NCBI GenBank assembly: GCA_002423145.1
Contig: DIUU01000012.1
Span: forward strand, 62,001 to 126,000
Direction: 5' to 3'
Source of the DNA: Acholeplasmataceae bacterium UBA6150
GTDB lineage: Bacteria; Bacillota_I; Bacilli_A; Acholeplasmatales; UBA5453
DNA: 64,000 nt
Shown here in pieces: positions 8,646-17,300 of the stretch (positions are counted from its first letter, which is position 1; every line of letters begins with the position of its first letter). The notes below the pieces were generated by a model. It was not told the DNA's origin and did not search any database. It saw nothing but the letters and a program-made list of their open reading frames with translations. The position numbers and the translations under genes are program-made.

Positions 8646-8687
8646 TACAAGTATACTATTTTTCCATTAAAGACATCATAAATAGTG
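8646..8687 (-). promoter_or_regulatory. Repeated leader/promoter element, copy A
   Basis: On the minus strand ACTATTT (8680-8686) and AAATAGT (8655-8661) form a 7-bp inverted repeat around TATGATGTCT. The repeat is followed by TATACTTG, with TATACT as a candidate -10. No good -35 hexamer is spaced correctly, which would suit an activator- or repressor-controlled promoter. It lies about 60 bases before the ATG at 8588. Similarity to copies B and C continues downstream as a shared AAAATC block. Confidence 0.6.
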
Positions 8688-8728
8688 ATTATTGATGATG
8701 TAAATCTTCATTCAATGTTCCTATATCC

Positions 8729-9187
8729 TTATATTTGTATAAGTTTAAACCAATCATTACCCTTTTTAAATTTAAATACAACTTCATTTTCTTCTTGATA
8801 TCTTTCAATCAAATATTGTCCATACCTTCTGTTAATAAATTCCACAAAGGCTTTTAAGTCAAAATAGTCAATTGGTTCTTTACTTACTAGTACTGATTTA
8901 TATCCTTTATCAAATCTTTTGTTGATAAAAAACCTGATGTCTTCAATAGTCAAGCATCCACTAACAAATTTATTCCTCAACGCTCTAGGAAATGTATTTT
9001 GTTTAACTGCTCGATAGACAATAGCCCTTTTTCTGAACTCAGGGAAGTCTTCATATAAACTCTCTAGAATCATTCTATGTTGATCTGTTGGATAATTTGA
9101 TCCAAGATAAGAATTCAATGACTTAGCTAAAATCTCTAATCCTAACTTTTTAAAATAACCATCATAGTCAAATATCGTATCATTCAT
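8729..9187 (-). CDS. Hypothetical protein of the island
   Basis: The preferred start is ATG 9187, which follows GGAGACGATC; the earlier ATG at 9199 has no ribosome site. The product is about 152 aa, soluble, and rich in Arg, Lys and Phe. A segment around residues 55-95 (RAIVYRAVKQN...FVSGCLTIEDIRFFI) followed by an acidic EENEVVF near residue 140 faintly recalls the R...S..E order of ADP-ribosyltransferases. The spacing is wrong, and I do not assign that family. It sits between the nuclease-like gene and the PLD-like gene. Confidence 0.55.
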   Translation of the reverse strand: MNDTIFDYDGYFKKLGLEILAKSLNSYLGSNYPTDQHRMILESLYEDFPEFRKRAIVYRAVKQNTFPRALRNKFVSGCLTIEDIRFFINKRFDKGYKSVLVSKEPIDYFDLKAFVEFINRRYGQYLIERYQEENEVVFKFKKGNDWFKLIQI

Positions 9188-9296
9188 GATCGTCTCCATC
9201 TAGTTACTTATTTCTTTAACAGCAACCAAGTTAAATCTTCATCAAAAATCAAAACTATTTAGATAAACACAAATATCTTTGTTATTTCTTTTGCAG

Positions 9297-9998
9297 TTAA
9301 GTTCCTATTCTCCATTCTGGTTCGACCCAGTCTTGTTTCCAATCAAGAGGTTCTGAAAGTACCATTATTTGACCAAACTCCTGATAAAATGCTTTTGATA
9401 TATCGGAATCATTTATCAATACTGCGTTTTCGAATGATGCACAAGCGTTTTTTGTTAAATTGTAAGAGCCAGTCCACACTGCATAAGGTATCACTTTCTT
9501 CCAACTAGATTCAGGATGATCTCCATCGACAATTGAACAAAAAATTATGAGTTTGTTATGCATTCTTGGAAAAGCTGGCACTCTATTTGAATTATGATTA
9601 CCAACACATCTAACTGGTTCAATACCTGGATCTGTACATATAGATAGAGAGTTCATAATATTATCAAATTCAAAACGAGCAACATCACATTTTAGTTTCT
9701 TGTAAGCATTACTTAGTTTTTTATTAAATATTTTTTTTGTTCCTGAGTCAATATCAGGTCTAAGAAAATCTTCTTTTTGAACTACAATCACCGAATCTTT
9801 AAAACTCAATTCTTTTAGTATGTCATAGTCAGTTAGCCATGCTATACATCCCAAAACAACATCAGCTTTCCTGATATTTTCTATAAGAACCTGTTTTTGA
9901 TTACGGAAATAAACACTTATTAATTTCGTGCTTAATGAATAATCTTTTAATTCCACTTCTCCAGTATCCGTTGGAATTTTTAATTTGTTTAAATCCAT
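9297..9998 (-). CDS. Phospholipase D-like (HKD) nuclease
   Basis: A 233-aa protein starting at ATG 9998 after AGGGTGA. The C-terminal half has one HKD-type active site: H147-N-K149 in a hydrophobic strand (RMHNKLIIF), then TGSYNLTKNA (S178, N180) and FENAVLI (E190). These are the landmarks of small PLD-superfamily nucleases, which work as dimers and cut DNA or RNA without metal. The N-terminal part (residues 35-75) contains an alternating strand and helix pattern (ADVVLGCIAWLTD) typical of the inactive half of the fold. It lies alone between unrelated accessory genes; a defence or degradation role is inferred from context. Confidence 0.8.
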   Translation of the reverse strand: MDLNKLKIPTDTGEVELKDYSLSTKLISVYFRNQKQVLIENIRKADVVLGCIAWLTDYDILKELSFKDSVIVVQKEDFLRPDIDSGTKKIFNKKLSNAYKKLKCDVARFEFDNIMNSLSICTDPGIEPVRCVGNHNSNRVPAFPRMHNKLIIFCSIVDGDHPESSWKKVIPYAVWTGSYNLTKNACASFENAVLINDSDISKAFYQEFGQIMVLSEPLDWKQDWVEPEWRIGT

Positions 9999-10055
9999 AA
10001 GTATTCACCCTTATTTCTTATCTTAAACCGTTATTGGTGGTATATTTTTTAATCA

Positions 10056-10245
10056 TCATTCATAAACTCGAATACCACTTAGCCTATAAGTGTCCTCTTG
10101 AATCATTGCTTCAAAAACTCGAGCAGTAGTTTCTAATTAAATAGATACCATTTTCCAACAAAGCATAAAAGATTTTGAAAAAATCTGTCTCAATTGGGTT
10201 TCTTATAGGTTTATACTGGTCTAAAATTATCATGTTCAGTCTCAT
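10056..10245 (-). pseudogene. Frameshifted short gene or gene remnant
   Basis: After AAAGGAAG, an ATG at 10245 opens a frame reading MRLNMIILDQYKPIRNPIE..., which stops after about 45 codons. A one-base shift near codon 39 restores a frame that reads ETTARVFEAMIQEDTYRLS and on to a TGA at 10056. The two pieces together look like one short protein of about 63 aa. The family is not recognised. Its leader is part of the dispersed repeat at 10264-10316. Confidence 0.4.
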
Positions 10246-10263
10246 AGTACTTCCTTTCTCATA

Positions 10264-10316
10264 TTTTATCATAAGAAGGGTTCTTACTTCTCGTGTCTAA
10301 TGTTCTATACTAACAC
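10264..10316 (-). repeat. Dispersed repeat, copy 1
   Basis: On the minus strand this copy reads GGTGTTAGTATAGAACATTAG, then ACACGAGAAGTAAGAACC, then TTATGATAAAATATGAG. It aligns closely with copies at 19615-19670, 31421-31464 and 33426-33465. Copies 1 and 2 share a downstream TATGATAA(A/G)AT box and a ribosome site leading into a truncated open frame. It overlaps the stop codon of the ASCH gene. Confidence 0.55.
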
Positions 10317-10675
10317 CCTGTGAGCGGATTACTTAAGGAATCAATAAAAGAGATTTCGATAGCTATTACACCATATTCACTAATTCTTTCTTTTGAATAG
10401 TATTGATACATATCTTCAGGATTTGCATCTTCATTTGTCTTATACCCCATACTCTCCTTAGAATAATTGAGATATAAACTCTCGAAATCCTCAAATTTTT
10501 GCACATCTTTAACAACAACTATTATTGATTCATTTGTTTGGCTGTTTGCAAATTGTATGAAATCACCACTTCTGATGCTCTTTCTCTTTTGATCATTTAG
10601 TCTCAGTTCAATTGTTTTATATCTAGATTTTATCATTTGAAAAGGACTATCCCATAAATTCATTTTATGTATCAT
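10310..10675 (-). CDS. ASCH-domain protein
   Basis: A 121-aa protein whose first half is a recognisable ASCH domain: MNLWDSPFQMIKS, then KTIELRLNDQKRKSI, then GDFIQFAN. This is the small beta-barrel related to PUA/EVE folds and usually linked to RNA binding or modified-nucleotide recognition. The conserved K-T-I-E-x-R strand is present at about residues 20-25. The ATG at 10675 follows GAGG and lies nine bases after the DUF2971 gene, so the two are co-transcribed. It may recognise a modified base or RNA in a conflict setting; that role is inferred. Confidence 0.75.
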   Translation of the reverse strand: MIHKMNLWDSPFQMIKSRYKTIELRLNDQKRKSIRSGDFIQFANSQTNESIIVVVKDVQKFEDFESLYLNYSKESMGYKTNEDANPEDMYQYYSKERISEYGVIAIEISFIDSLSNPLTGC

Positions 10676-10684
10676 AGTATAACC

Positions 10685-12064
10685 TCAATCAATAATTTTT
10701 ACTAAATCAAGTTTGTAATCGTCTTTGTGCATTTCATACTTAAATAATCTCAATTTTTCTTTTGTACAAACATCTATCATGAGTTGTGTCAGTTTATCAC
10801 TTGCATTGACACCAAGTATGATTGATTTTATATAATTAAACGAAATTTTTCGTTCATCATCTTTATTCAGATAGAAGATATTTCTAACTTCTTTTTCATA
10901 ACTCCAATCTTTGGACTTAACATACATTAGATCAATCATTGTTTTTGTAAATAATGGAGTTAAGTTTGATTCATTACTACCATCTTTAAACTTTTGCAAT
11001 TCAATTGGGTTTAATTTGGGTCTTTTGCTATCGTACTTTACTTGCATCAAGAATGGGATTTTTTCTGCATCTTCATTTGATAAATTAGAGATAACATATT
11101 CTATTACAAAACCCTTATGTTTATTTGAATAATGTGACCACATTAGTGGAATGTCGCTTTTCTTACTAAAACATGTAATTCCAAAATGCTTATCGATGAC
11201 ATCATAGAATTCCTTTAGGGCACCTGAAGCTATCTCATATGCTATTTTTAATGAGTCTTTAAGTCTATTTGTGTCTTTATCAATTGTTGGATAATTATGT
11301 TCATTTCCCAACAAATTCAATTTTTCCAATGATACCTTAACTTCATTAAGATTATTTTGTGAGTCTGTAGAAATTTGAACTGGATCGATGAGAACTGCAT
11401 CTAGCAAGAAGTCGCTATTCTGAAAGAGGTTTAACAATCTTGCTGATGTGTTTTCACTTTGATATTTTTCGTCTAAAAAGTTCATTACAAATGAATCTCT
11501 AAATTCTTTTTGAGAAATAATTTCATACATCATAATCTTTTTTTGATGTTCTGTCATTGCTTTTTTCTTCATGTACTTAAAATCATCTTGTCTGGTAACT
11601 TGAAAATATATTTCATCAACTTTAATCATTTGTATAATGAGATCTCTAATAATTGTCGGTTTCCAACTTTGAACTTCATTTAGTTTAGCACTTCTATTTT
11701 TCATATCGCCAAATAAACTCTTAACAGCACTTTTGTTAATCGGTGTATTTATATAGGATAAATTAAGAAAAGACTTTAATATATCACTTAATAAGCTTTC
11801 TGTTGATAACCCCATTACACAATCAAAAGGGTCGTTAAAATTACTAGGTTTTGACGCATATATGATCTTATTGAGTACATTTCTGTAGCTGTAATTGAAA
11901 CTTCCATCAGGCCTTTCTTCACTCATTGGATTATAGTCATCATCGAATGAACAGTACTGATACAATTTATATTTGTTGTTTTTAAATCTGTTAAGTACAA
12001 TTTCTTTTATCTCAGAAGAAGTTTTAGCATTACTAACTTTTGATATTTCTATATCGTAATCCAT
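10685..12064 (-). CDS. DUF2971-family protein
   Basis: The start is ATG 12064, because GAGGAGG ends five bases before it; the frame is open further upstream but has no ribosome site there. The product is 459 aa. Family hallmarks are the early LYQYCSF and KIIYASKPSNFNDPFDC segments and the later GITCFSKKSDIPLMWSHYSNKHKGFVIEY and WSYEKEVRNIFY segments. Together these define DUF2971, a group often found beside mobile elements and defence genes and without a known activity. The cysteine/serine and W-S-H-Y segments are conserved enough to suggest an enzyme. It is followed at once by the ASCH gene. Confidence 0.8.
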   Translation of the reverse strand: MDYDIEISKVSNAKTSSEIKEIVLNRFKNNKYKLYQYCSFDDDYNPMSEERPDGSFNYSYRNVLNKIIYASKPSNFNDPFDCVMGLSTESLLSDILKSFLNLSYINTPINKSAVKSLFGDMKNRSAKLNEVQSWKPTIIRDLIIQMIKVDEIYFQVTRQDDFKYMKKKAMTEHQKKIMMYEIISQKEFRDSFVMNFLDEKYQSENTSARLLNLFQNSDFLLDAVLIDPVQISTDSQNNLNEVKVSLEKLNLLGNEHNYPTIDKDTNRLKDSLKIAYEIASGALKEFYDVIDKHFGITCFSKKSDIPLMWSHYSNKHKGFVIEYVISNLSNEDAEKIPFLMQVKYDSKRPKLNPIELQKFKDGSNESNLTPLFTKTMIDLMYVKSKDWSYEKEVRNIFYLNKDDERKISFNYIKSIILGVNASDKLTQLMIDVCTKEKLRLFKYEMHKDDYKLDLVKIID

Positions 12065-12295
12065 AAATCCTCCTCTTTCAATAAGCAAATCAAAAAATAA
12101 TAAACTACTCACGCGCGTGAAGGGGGGTGAAAGTGTTTAGACGAATAGTATTCGTTTTTTCCCTTTGTTGCGTTATTCCATATAAATCTCATTTTCAAAA
12201 TCATGATTTTCAAAAACTAGTGCCACGTTTTTTGGATGTGGGGTTTGCGGTCGTTATGATTTTACTAATTGAGACTGACTAGGGAGTATCAAACA
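12065..12295 (-). promoter_or_regulatory. Upstream region of the DUF2971 gene with three palindromes
   Basis: No gene is seen. The region holds TCACGCGCGTGA, a perfect 12-bp palindrome at 12109-12120 that is GC-rich in very AT-rich DNA; ACGAATAGTATTCGT at 12141-12155; and AAAATCATGATTTT at 12197-12210. The first lies about 45 bases before the ATG, where a repressor operator would overlap the promoter or transcript start. No clear -10/-35 pair was found. Confidence 0.45.
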
Positions 12296-12964
12296 CTAGT
12301 TAACAGTCTTATGACTCTCTTCATAGAGTTTTCTGGTCTCAAGTGGTGTATGACCATTGTTTTCATACATCCTGGTGTTGTTATGCAGAATCATAGCAAG
12401 TCCTACAAACAGATTTAATTGAACTTCATCCTTAAACTGATAACCTCTTTGCTTAATATAGCCCATATAGTCAGAAGGTTTACCGCTCATGATGATACGA
12501 TCATGTATTTCTAAGACATCAAAGCGGATATCATCTAGCCTTTCGATCGCAACCATTTGATTCGCTATGATGAACTTCTCTAGGTCTAAGAGAGGTTTCA
12601 TTGGTTCAACGTAATCATCATCTTCATACTTTAGGAATTCTTCCCTAGAAGGCAGATAACGTTGCTTATTAGACTGAGCTAAAAGTAAGTCCTTTGCAAC
12701 TCTAATATCCTTACTATCATTTAAATAGAAATAGCCATTCGCAAGTATGCCTTGTTTAAAGGATAAGTCAATCTCATCGATGCTTGATAAAAGTTCAAGT
12801 AAGGGGATTGCTTCCTCTTTAGATAGGGATTCTTTTTCATAATGATTAAAGACTGAAATGAAGTCTTCTAGTTTAATCACACCATAAAGATTGATAGCTG
12901 AAAAAGCATATCTTTTAATGAGAATTAATCGATTTGGTTTTTGATTGCTTGGTTTATTCGCCAT
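12296..12964 (-). CDS. Hypothetical protein with NNTRxxENxGHTP motif
   Basis: A 222-aa soluble helical protein. The C-terminal ILHNNTRMYENNGHTPLE signature occurs in an uncharacterised group of low-GC Gram-positive proteins, some of which also carry SEC-C zinc motifs; no SEC-C motif is present here. The N-terminus (KPNRLILIKRYAF...) is basic. Its start overlaps the end of the 37-codon membrane ORF by 11 bases, so it is the last gene of the helicase-NERD-membrane operon. No function is proposed beyond this linkage. Confidence 0.6.
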   Translation of the reverse strand: MANKPSNQKPNRLILIKRYAFSAINLYGVIKLEDFISVFNHYEKESLSKEEAIPLLELLSSIDEIDLSFKQGILANGYFYLNDSKDIRVAKDLLLAQSNKQRYLPSREEFLKYEDDDYVEPMKPLLDLEKFIIANQMVAIERLDDIRFDVLEIHDRIIMSGKPSDYMGYIKQRGYQFKDEVQLNLFVGLAMILHNNTRMYENNGHTPLETRKLYEESHKTVN

Positions 12965-13067
12965 GGGATATCTTTTTCTTCTTTCTGAGTTCTATGAATA
13001 CATAAATAGTATTCGGTATTAACATGCTTAAGATGAAGATAATGATTATGACTATTTCATGTATCAT
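12954..13067 (-). CDS. 37-aa single-pass membrane peptide
   Basis: The ATG at 13067 has AAAGGAATTAACT just before it. The product is MIHEIVIIIIFILSMLIPNT, then a charged tail with KKKK, ending at TAA 12954. One hydrophobic helix followed by a basic tail is typical of small membrane peptides. It overlaps the start of the next gene by 11 bases, which supports translation and coupling. Confidence 0.5.
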   Translation of the reverse strand: MIHEIVIIIIFILSMLIPNTIYVFIELRKKKKISHGE

Positions 13068-13125
13068 AGTTAATTCCTTTCTTTGATTAAAAATCTCTAT
13101 TGAACATACTTTGTTTAATGGCAAA

Positions 13126-13455
13126 TCAATTCTCTTTATACAGGGTCATAATCAATCCACTGAACAACAAATCAATGATTGATATTACAAAATATATTGA
13201 AATCATCCATTGTGTAGTTTCTAGACTCGAAATTATTGATAAAAAGATCAAAACAATGGAAATGACAATCAGCAATATAGGCACTAGTTTTAAAATGTCT
13301 GAAACTGTACTTTGATGATTGAACAAGAACTGGATAATCTTCCTTTTCCCACTCTCATTAGAGTAAAAATCATTTATGCTTCTCGCAACAAGATAGGCAT
13401 AGATGTTAAATATCCATATGGCTATATATACTAAATTTATAAGGTAGAATTCCAT
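13126..13455 (-). CDS. Small integral membrane protein
   Basis: A 109-aa protein with three hydrophobic segments at about residues 5-25, 56-78 and 84-105, separated by a basic loop (NDFYSNESGKRKI). It lies 14 bases after the NERD gene and is followed by two further small genes on the same strand. No family is recognised. In context it could anchor the helicase/NERD machinery at the membrane or be the membrane effector of that operon; both are inference. Confidence 0.6.
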   Translation of the reverse strand: MEFYLINLVYIAIWIFNIYAYLVARSINDFYSNESGKRKIIQFLFNHQSTVSDILKLVPILLIVISIVLIFLSIISSLETTQWMISIYFVISIIDLLFSGLIMTLYKEN

Positions 13456-13469
13456 ACATTATCGATCCT

Positions 13470-14312
13470 CTATGTATTTTGATATCCCGATATATTACTG
13501 ATATGTTTCCTTGCTTTATCGTCTGTTTTTGATAAATACTTTGATAATGTAGCGTGAATTTGTTCGATTTGATAATCTTCGATAACCACGGGGTTCAGTA
13601 GTGCAGCTCTATCAATGTTTTGCATAAGTTTCTTAATTTGACATACGCGTGCAAATATAGGTGCTGTCTTATAGTCAAATAAAGTGTGATCACCGAATAC
13701 GATAATGCTTCTGAATAATTTAGACTCCAGCCCTGATACGCTCTTTAGATTTTTATAGTGATTCGTGTTTTGAAATACTGGGTTATACAAGTTATAAGTT
13801 TTTCCATTTGGATGTTCAATCTTGAGATATTCATCTGTGGTCCAATTTCCAACAATTTTCCCGGCTAGATTTTTCGCCTCGATAATATAAATACCGGTTC
13901 TATCTATCATTAAAATATCAATCTCAGTAAAATCATTGCCTTGTTTAGGAATATACGCGTTCTGAATAAATCGCGCATTTGGTCTTTCTTGTTTTAATTC
14001 TGCCAGAATACGATTTTCTAACATCTCTTGTTTTAGTTTAAGGAAGTCATCGTTACCTTCTTTGATTGCGCCTTCTTCAATTTTGGCTTCTTTAGCTATA
14101 TCCGCTATCATTCTCTTATATAATTGATATCTCAAGTTCATAGTCAAAATAAGATAGCATAGGTTCAAGATACCCAAAATGGTCATAATAATAACAACTT
14201 CTATTTGGATAGATTGAATTTGAAAAAGAGCGGAGCCAAATAATACTATATTGAAGTATATAATGATATCCAGTGGCCTAATCAGCTTTAACATTTTTCG
14301 TAGTATACTCAT
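13470..14312 (-). CDS. Membrane-anchored NERD-domain nuclease
   Basis: A 280-aa protein. Two membrane helices lie at about residues 14-31 and 37-58, then a charged linker, then a NERD (nuclease-related) domain at about 95-225. That domain shows ENRILAELKQE, FTEIDILMIDRTGIYIIEAKN and a following GxWTTDEY segment. D132 and E145-A-K147 match the PD-(D/E)xK catalytic order. The ATG lies 10 bases after the stop of the 1571-aa helicase gene, so both are made from one transcript. NERD domains often accompany helicases and other DNA-processing domains; a membrane-tethered nuclease in a defence operon is the likely role. Confidence 0.8.
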   Translation of the reverse strand: MSILRKMLKLIRPLDIIIYFNIVLFGSALFQIQSIQIEVVIIMTILGILNLCYLILTMNLRYQLYKRMIADIAKEAKIEEGAIKEGNDDFLKLKQEMLENRILAELKQERPNARFIQNAYIPKQGNDFTEIDILMIDRTGIYIIEAKNLAGKIVGNWTTDEYLKIEHPNGKTYNLYNPVFQNTNHYKNLKSVSGLESKLFRSIIVFGDHTLFDYKTAPIFARVCQIKKLMQNIDRAALLNPVVIEDYQIEQIHATLSKYLSKTDDKARKHISNISGYQNT

Positions 14313-14322
14313 TCATTTTTCC

Positions 14323-17300
14323 CTATTCTTCCTTTTGAGATAATATCAGTTCAATAAGTGAATCATCATTCCTTATTACTAGTTTTGATTTAACTAAACT
14401 AGTAATTACATTGTTCATTATTTCTCTTATATTCGCTGAAATGGATTGATAACCACAAAATTCAACAACCATTGATAATAATTGATCTTCTTTCATAATC
14501 TTTGTTACTTCAAGAATCATCAGAATCCCGTTTTTTAATTCATCCGTATGAATAGATGTAAAATCACGTCTTGTACTATTGTTATCTGTTTTCCTAAACA
14601 AAATAGGTGAAGATTTATGATAAATGAATTCACCCTTACGACTAATTTCACCCTGATAGGATAAATGACGTAAGATGGGTTTAAGTTTTGCATCTACGAC
14701 TGAAGTATATTTTTGTCTTCCCCAAAAGTATGGAACGACTTTCTTTAACTCATCTTCATGTATTGGAGCTGTTTCTTTGATAATTTCAAGTATATATTTG
14801 GTTATATAAATATCGTGTGCATCTGAATCATATCTGCTTGTCAAATTTGCATAATTCGGATAGGCAATAAAATCAATTGTGGTTTCTTCTTTTTCAACTT
14901 TAATGATAGGAATCACTGTTTGAACATTGTTACTAACATTCTTTTTGCTTTTATCTATACCCTTTATGAAGTTTGATAGCTTTTCAATTTGTGATTTTTT
15001 ATTTTTGATCCAGTCTGTTGACCAAATTCTATATATTATCCAATTTCTATCTTCCAAAACTTGCTGTCTTAATCTATCACGATCTCTAACTGATTTTGAT
15101 GAATGATAGGTTGCGCCATCACACTCAATACCTAATATGAATTCTGCTGGGTTATTTGGATTAATAATGGCTAAGTCAATTCTATAACCAGAACAGCCTA
15201 CTTGTTTTTTGACATCATATCCTAATGATATTAACTCATTATAGACATCTACTTCGAATGGACTATCGAATCCAGCTAAATCATCTAAATTATCTACCTT
15301 GTCATCTTCGCCGAATTCAGCATACTCTAAATAATGCTTAAGGAAAGCAACACCACGTGAATTAGTTCTATTTAAATCAATATCAGTACCTCTAATAGAA
15401 GTTACTAAAACAAGGCATGATTTTGCCCTTGTAACTGCTACGTTCAGTCTTCTATATCCATTTGTTTGGTTCAAAGGACCAAAATTCATTGAAACTTTAC
15501 CTTTACCATCAGGTCCATAACCAATACTCATTATGATAATATCTCTTTCATCGCCTTGTACAGTTTCAATGTTTTTTACAAAAAATGGATTATTATCAAT
15601 ATTGGCGAAGAATTCTTCGTAATGTGCATGTGTTCTTCTAAAATGATTGATCTTTCGTTCAATCAATAATTGTTGTTCACCATTAAAAGTAACAACCCCA
15701 ACGGATTTTGTTAAGCCGTACTTTTCTAGAATATTTGCTAACGACTCGATTACTTTATCAGCTTCAACCTCATTTTTTCGATCCATATATAAGCCGTTTA
15801 CGTGACAAAACATAATTCCCTCATAGGTATTTGGCTTAGTAATAGATGGAAAGGTGATTAAGTCTTTATATATCTCTTTGTTCGATGGTCTTATCAATTC
15901 TTCAAATTTGGATCTATAATGCCATCTTAATCTTACTGGGCTTATAGAACTACTTGAAACATCTAAAATCGAGTCAAACGATGATGTATCCATATTTTCG
16001 GTATCTTGTTCATCATCACCATCTATGTTTTGGAAAAAATTCGTCGGAGGAAGTTGTTCTTTGTCTCCGGTTACAATTATCTGTTTTGCTCTAAAAATAG
16101 CACCAATTGCATTCTCAGGTTTCACTTGAGATGCTTCGTCGAATATAACAGTGTCAAATGTCATATTCGTCCCTCTTAAAAATGTGCTTACAGACAATGG
16201 TGACATCATTAAGCATGGTTTTAATCGAGTTATCAAGTTAGGTATTTTACTAAAAAGTACTCTAAAAGGGAACAACTTTCTTGACTTGTTTGCTTCTGTT
16301 CTCAATATGGTTACTTCGATATTATAACCTTCAATTCCATTATAGTTTGGAATGCCTTTCATAATATTACGTTCTATAATTGTTTTTGCCATAGTTTGAA
16401 TTGCTCTTTCAGCATCTTTAAAACTGCCTCGGGCAACATCCATGTTTGAACCACTAAAACCTGGTAACAAATCGCTTAAATAGCCGTCAATCAATAAAGT
16501 GTAAAACCGTTTTAAAAAGACCTCGTAATAATTATTTTTTAATTTCTGATCGATTATTACATTACAAAAATCTGATAACCCATTATTTATACATTTGTTA
16601 TAAGATAGATTAAAATCGATTATGTTGTCGATTTGTGAAAAACTTTTTGAACATATTGTAACATAACCGATTAAATCATTTAAAGAAACCGCATTTATAT
16701 TCTTTGCTTGAAGATTAATATGCTGAACAAAATCATTAAAAGATAGAATTGCTTCGTTATATACTTCAAATAAACTTGCCATTTTACTGTCATACTCATT
16801 CTTACCGATTAAGTATTTTCTAATAACTTCATAATGATTTTGGGTGTTAATAATGATGCAACTAGAGATTGCCTCTCTATATTTTTTAACCCATTCCAAT
16901 TTACTGAGATTTTCACTATACTGTTCTATTCCAATGCTAGAAGATGGATACTCGAGTTTATTGTTTTCAAATTGTCTAGTGTTAATCATTTTTTTATAGT
17001 TTTCTAACTTGACTAGTATATCGATCACTAACTTACTTTTAATTTTGCCAATCTTTGAAAACTCTAGTATTTCGTTATAAACTTTTTTGTAGTCCTTTGA
17101 GAATAACCTTTTAATCCAAGTGTTAGCCTTAATTGTAATTTTTTTAAATCTAACAATATCCATTTCAGCTAATTCTATTTCAACTAAATCCTCGATAGAA
17201 CTTCGAAGACCATTAATCTTGTTAGACAATGTGATTAGTTCTTGATATTTTCTTATATTTTCTTCTAGATTTTCTGTTCTTAGAAGAAGTTCATCAACAT

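Noticed and set aside
8729..9187. ADP-ribosyltransferase toxin
   Set aside because: The R, S and E positions do not have the spacing or strand context of the family; kept only as a hint.
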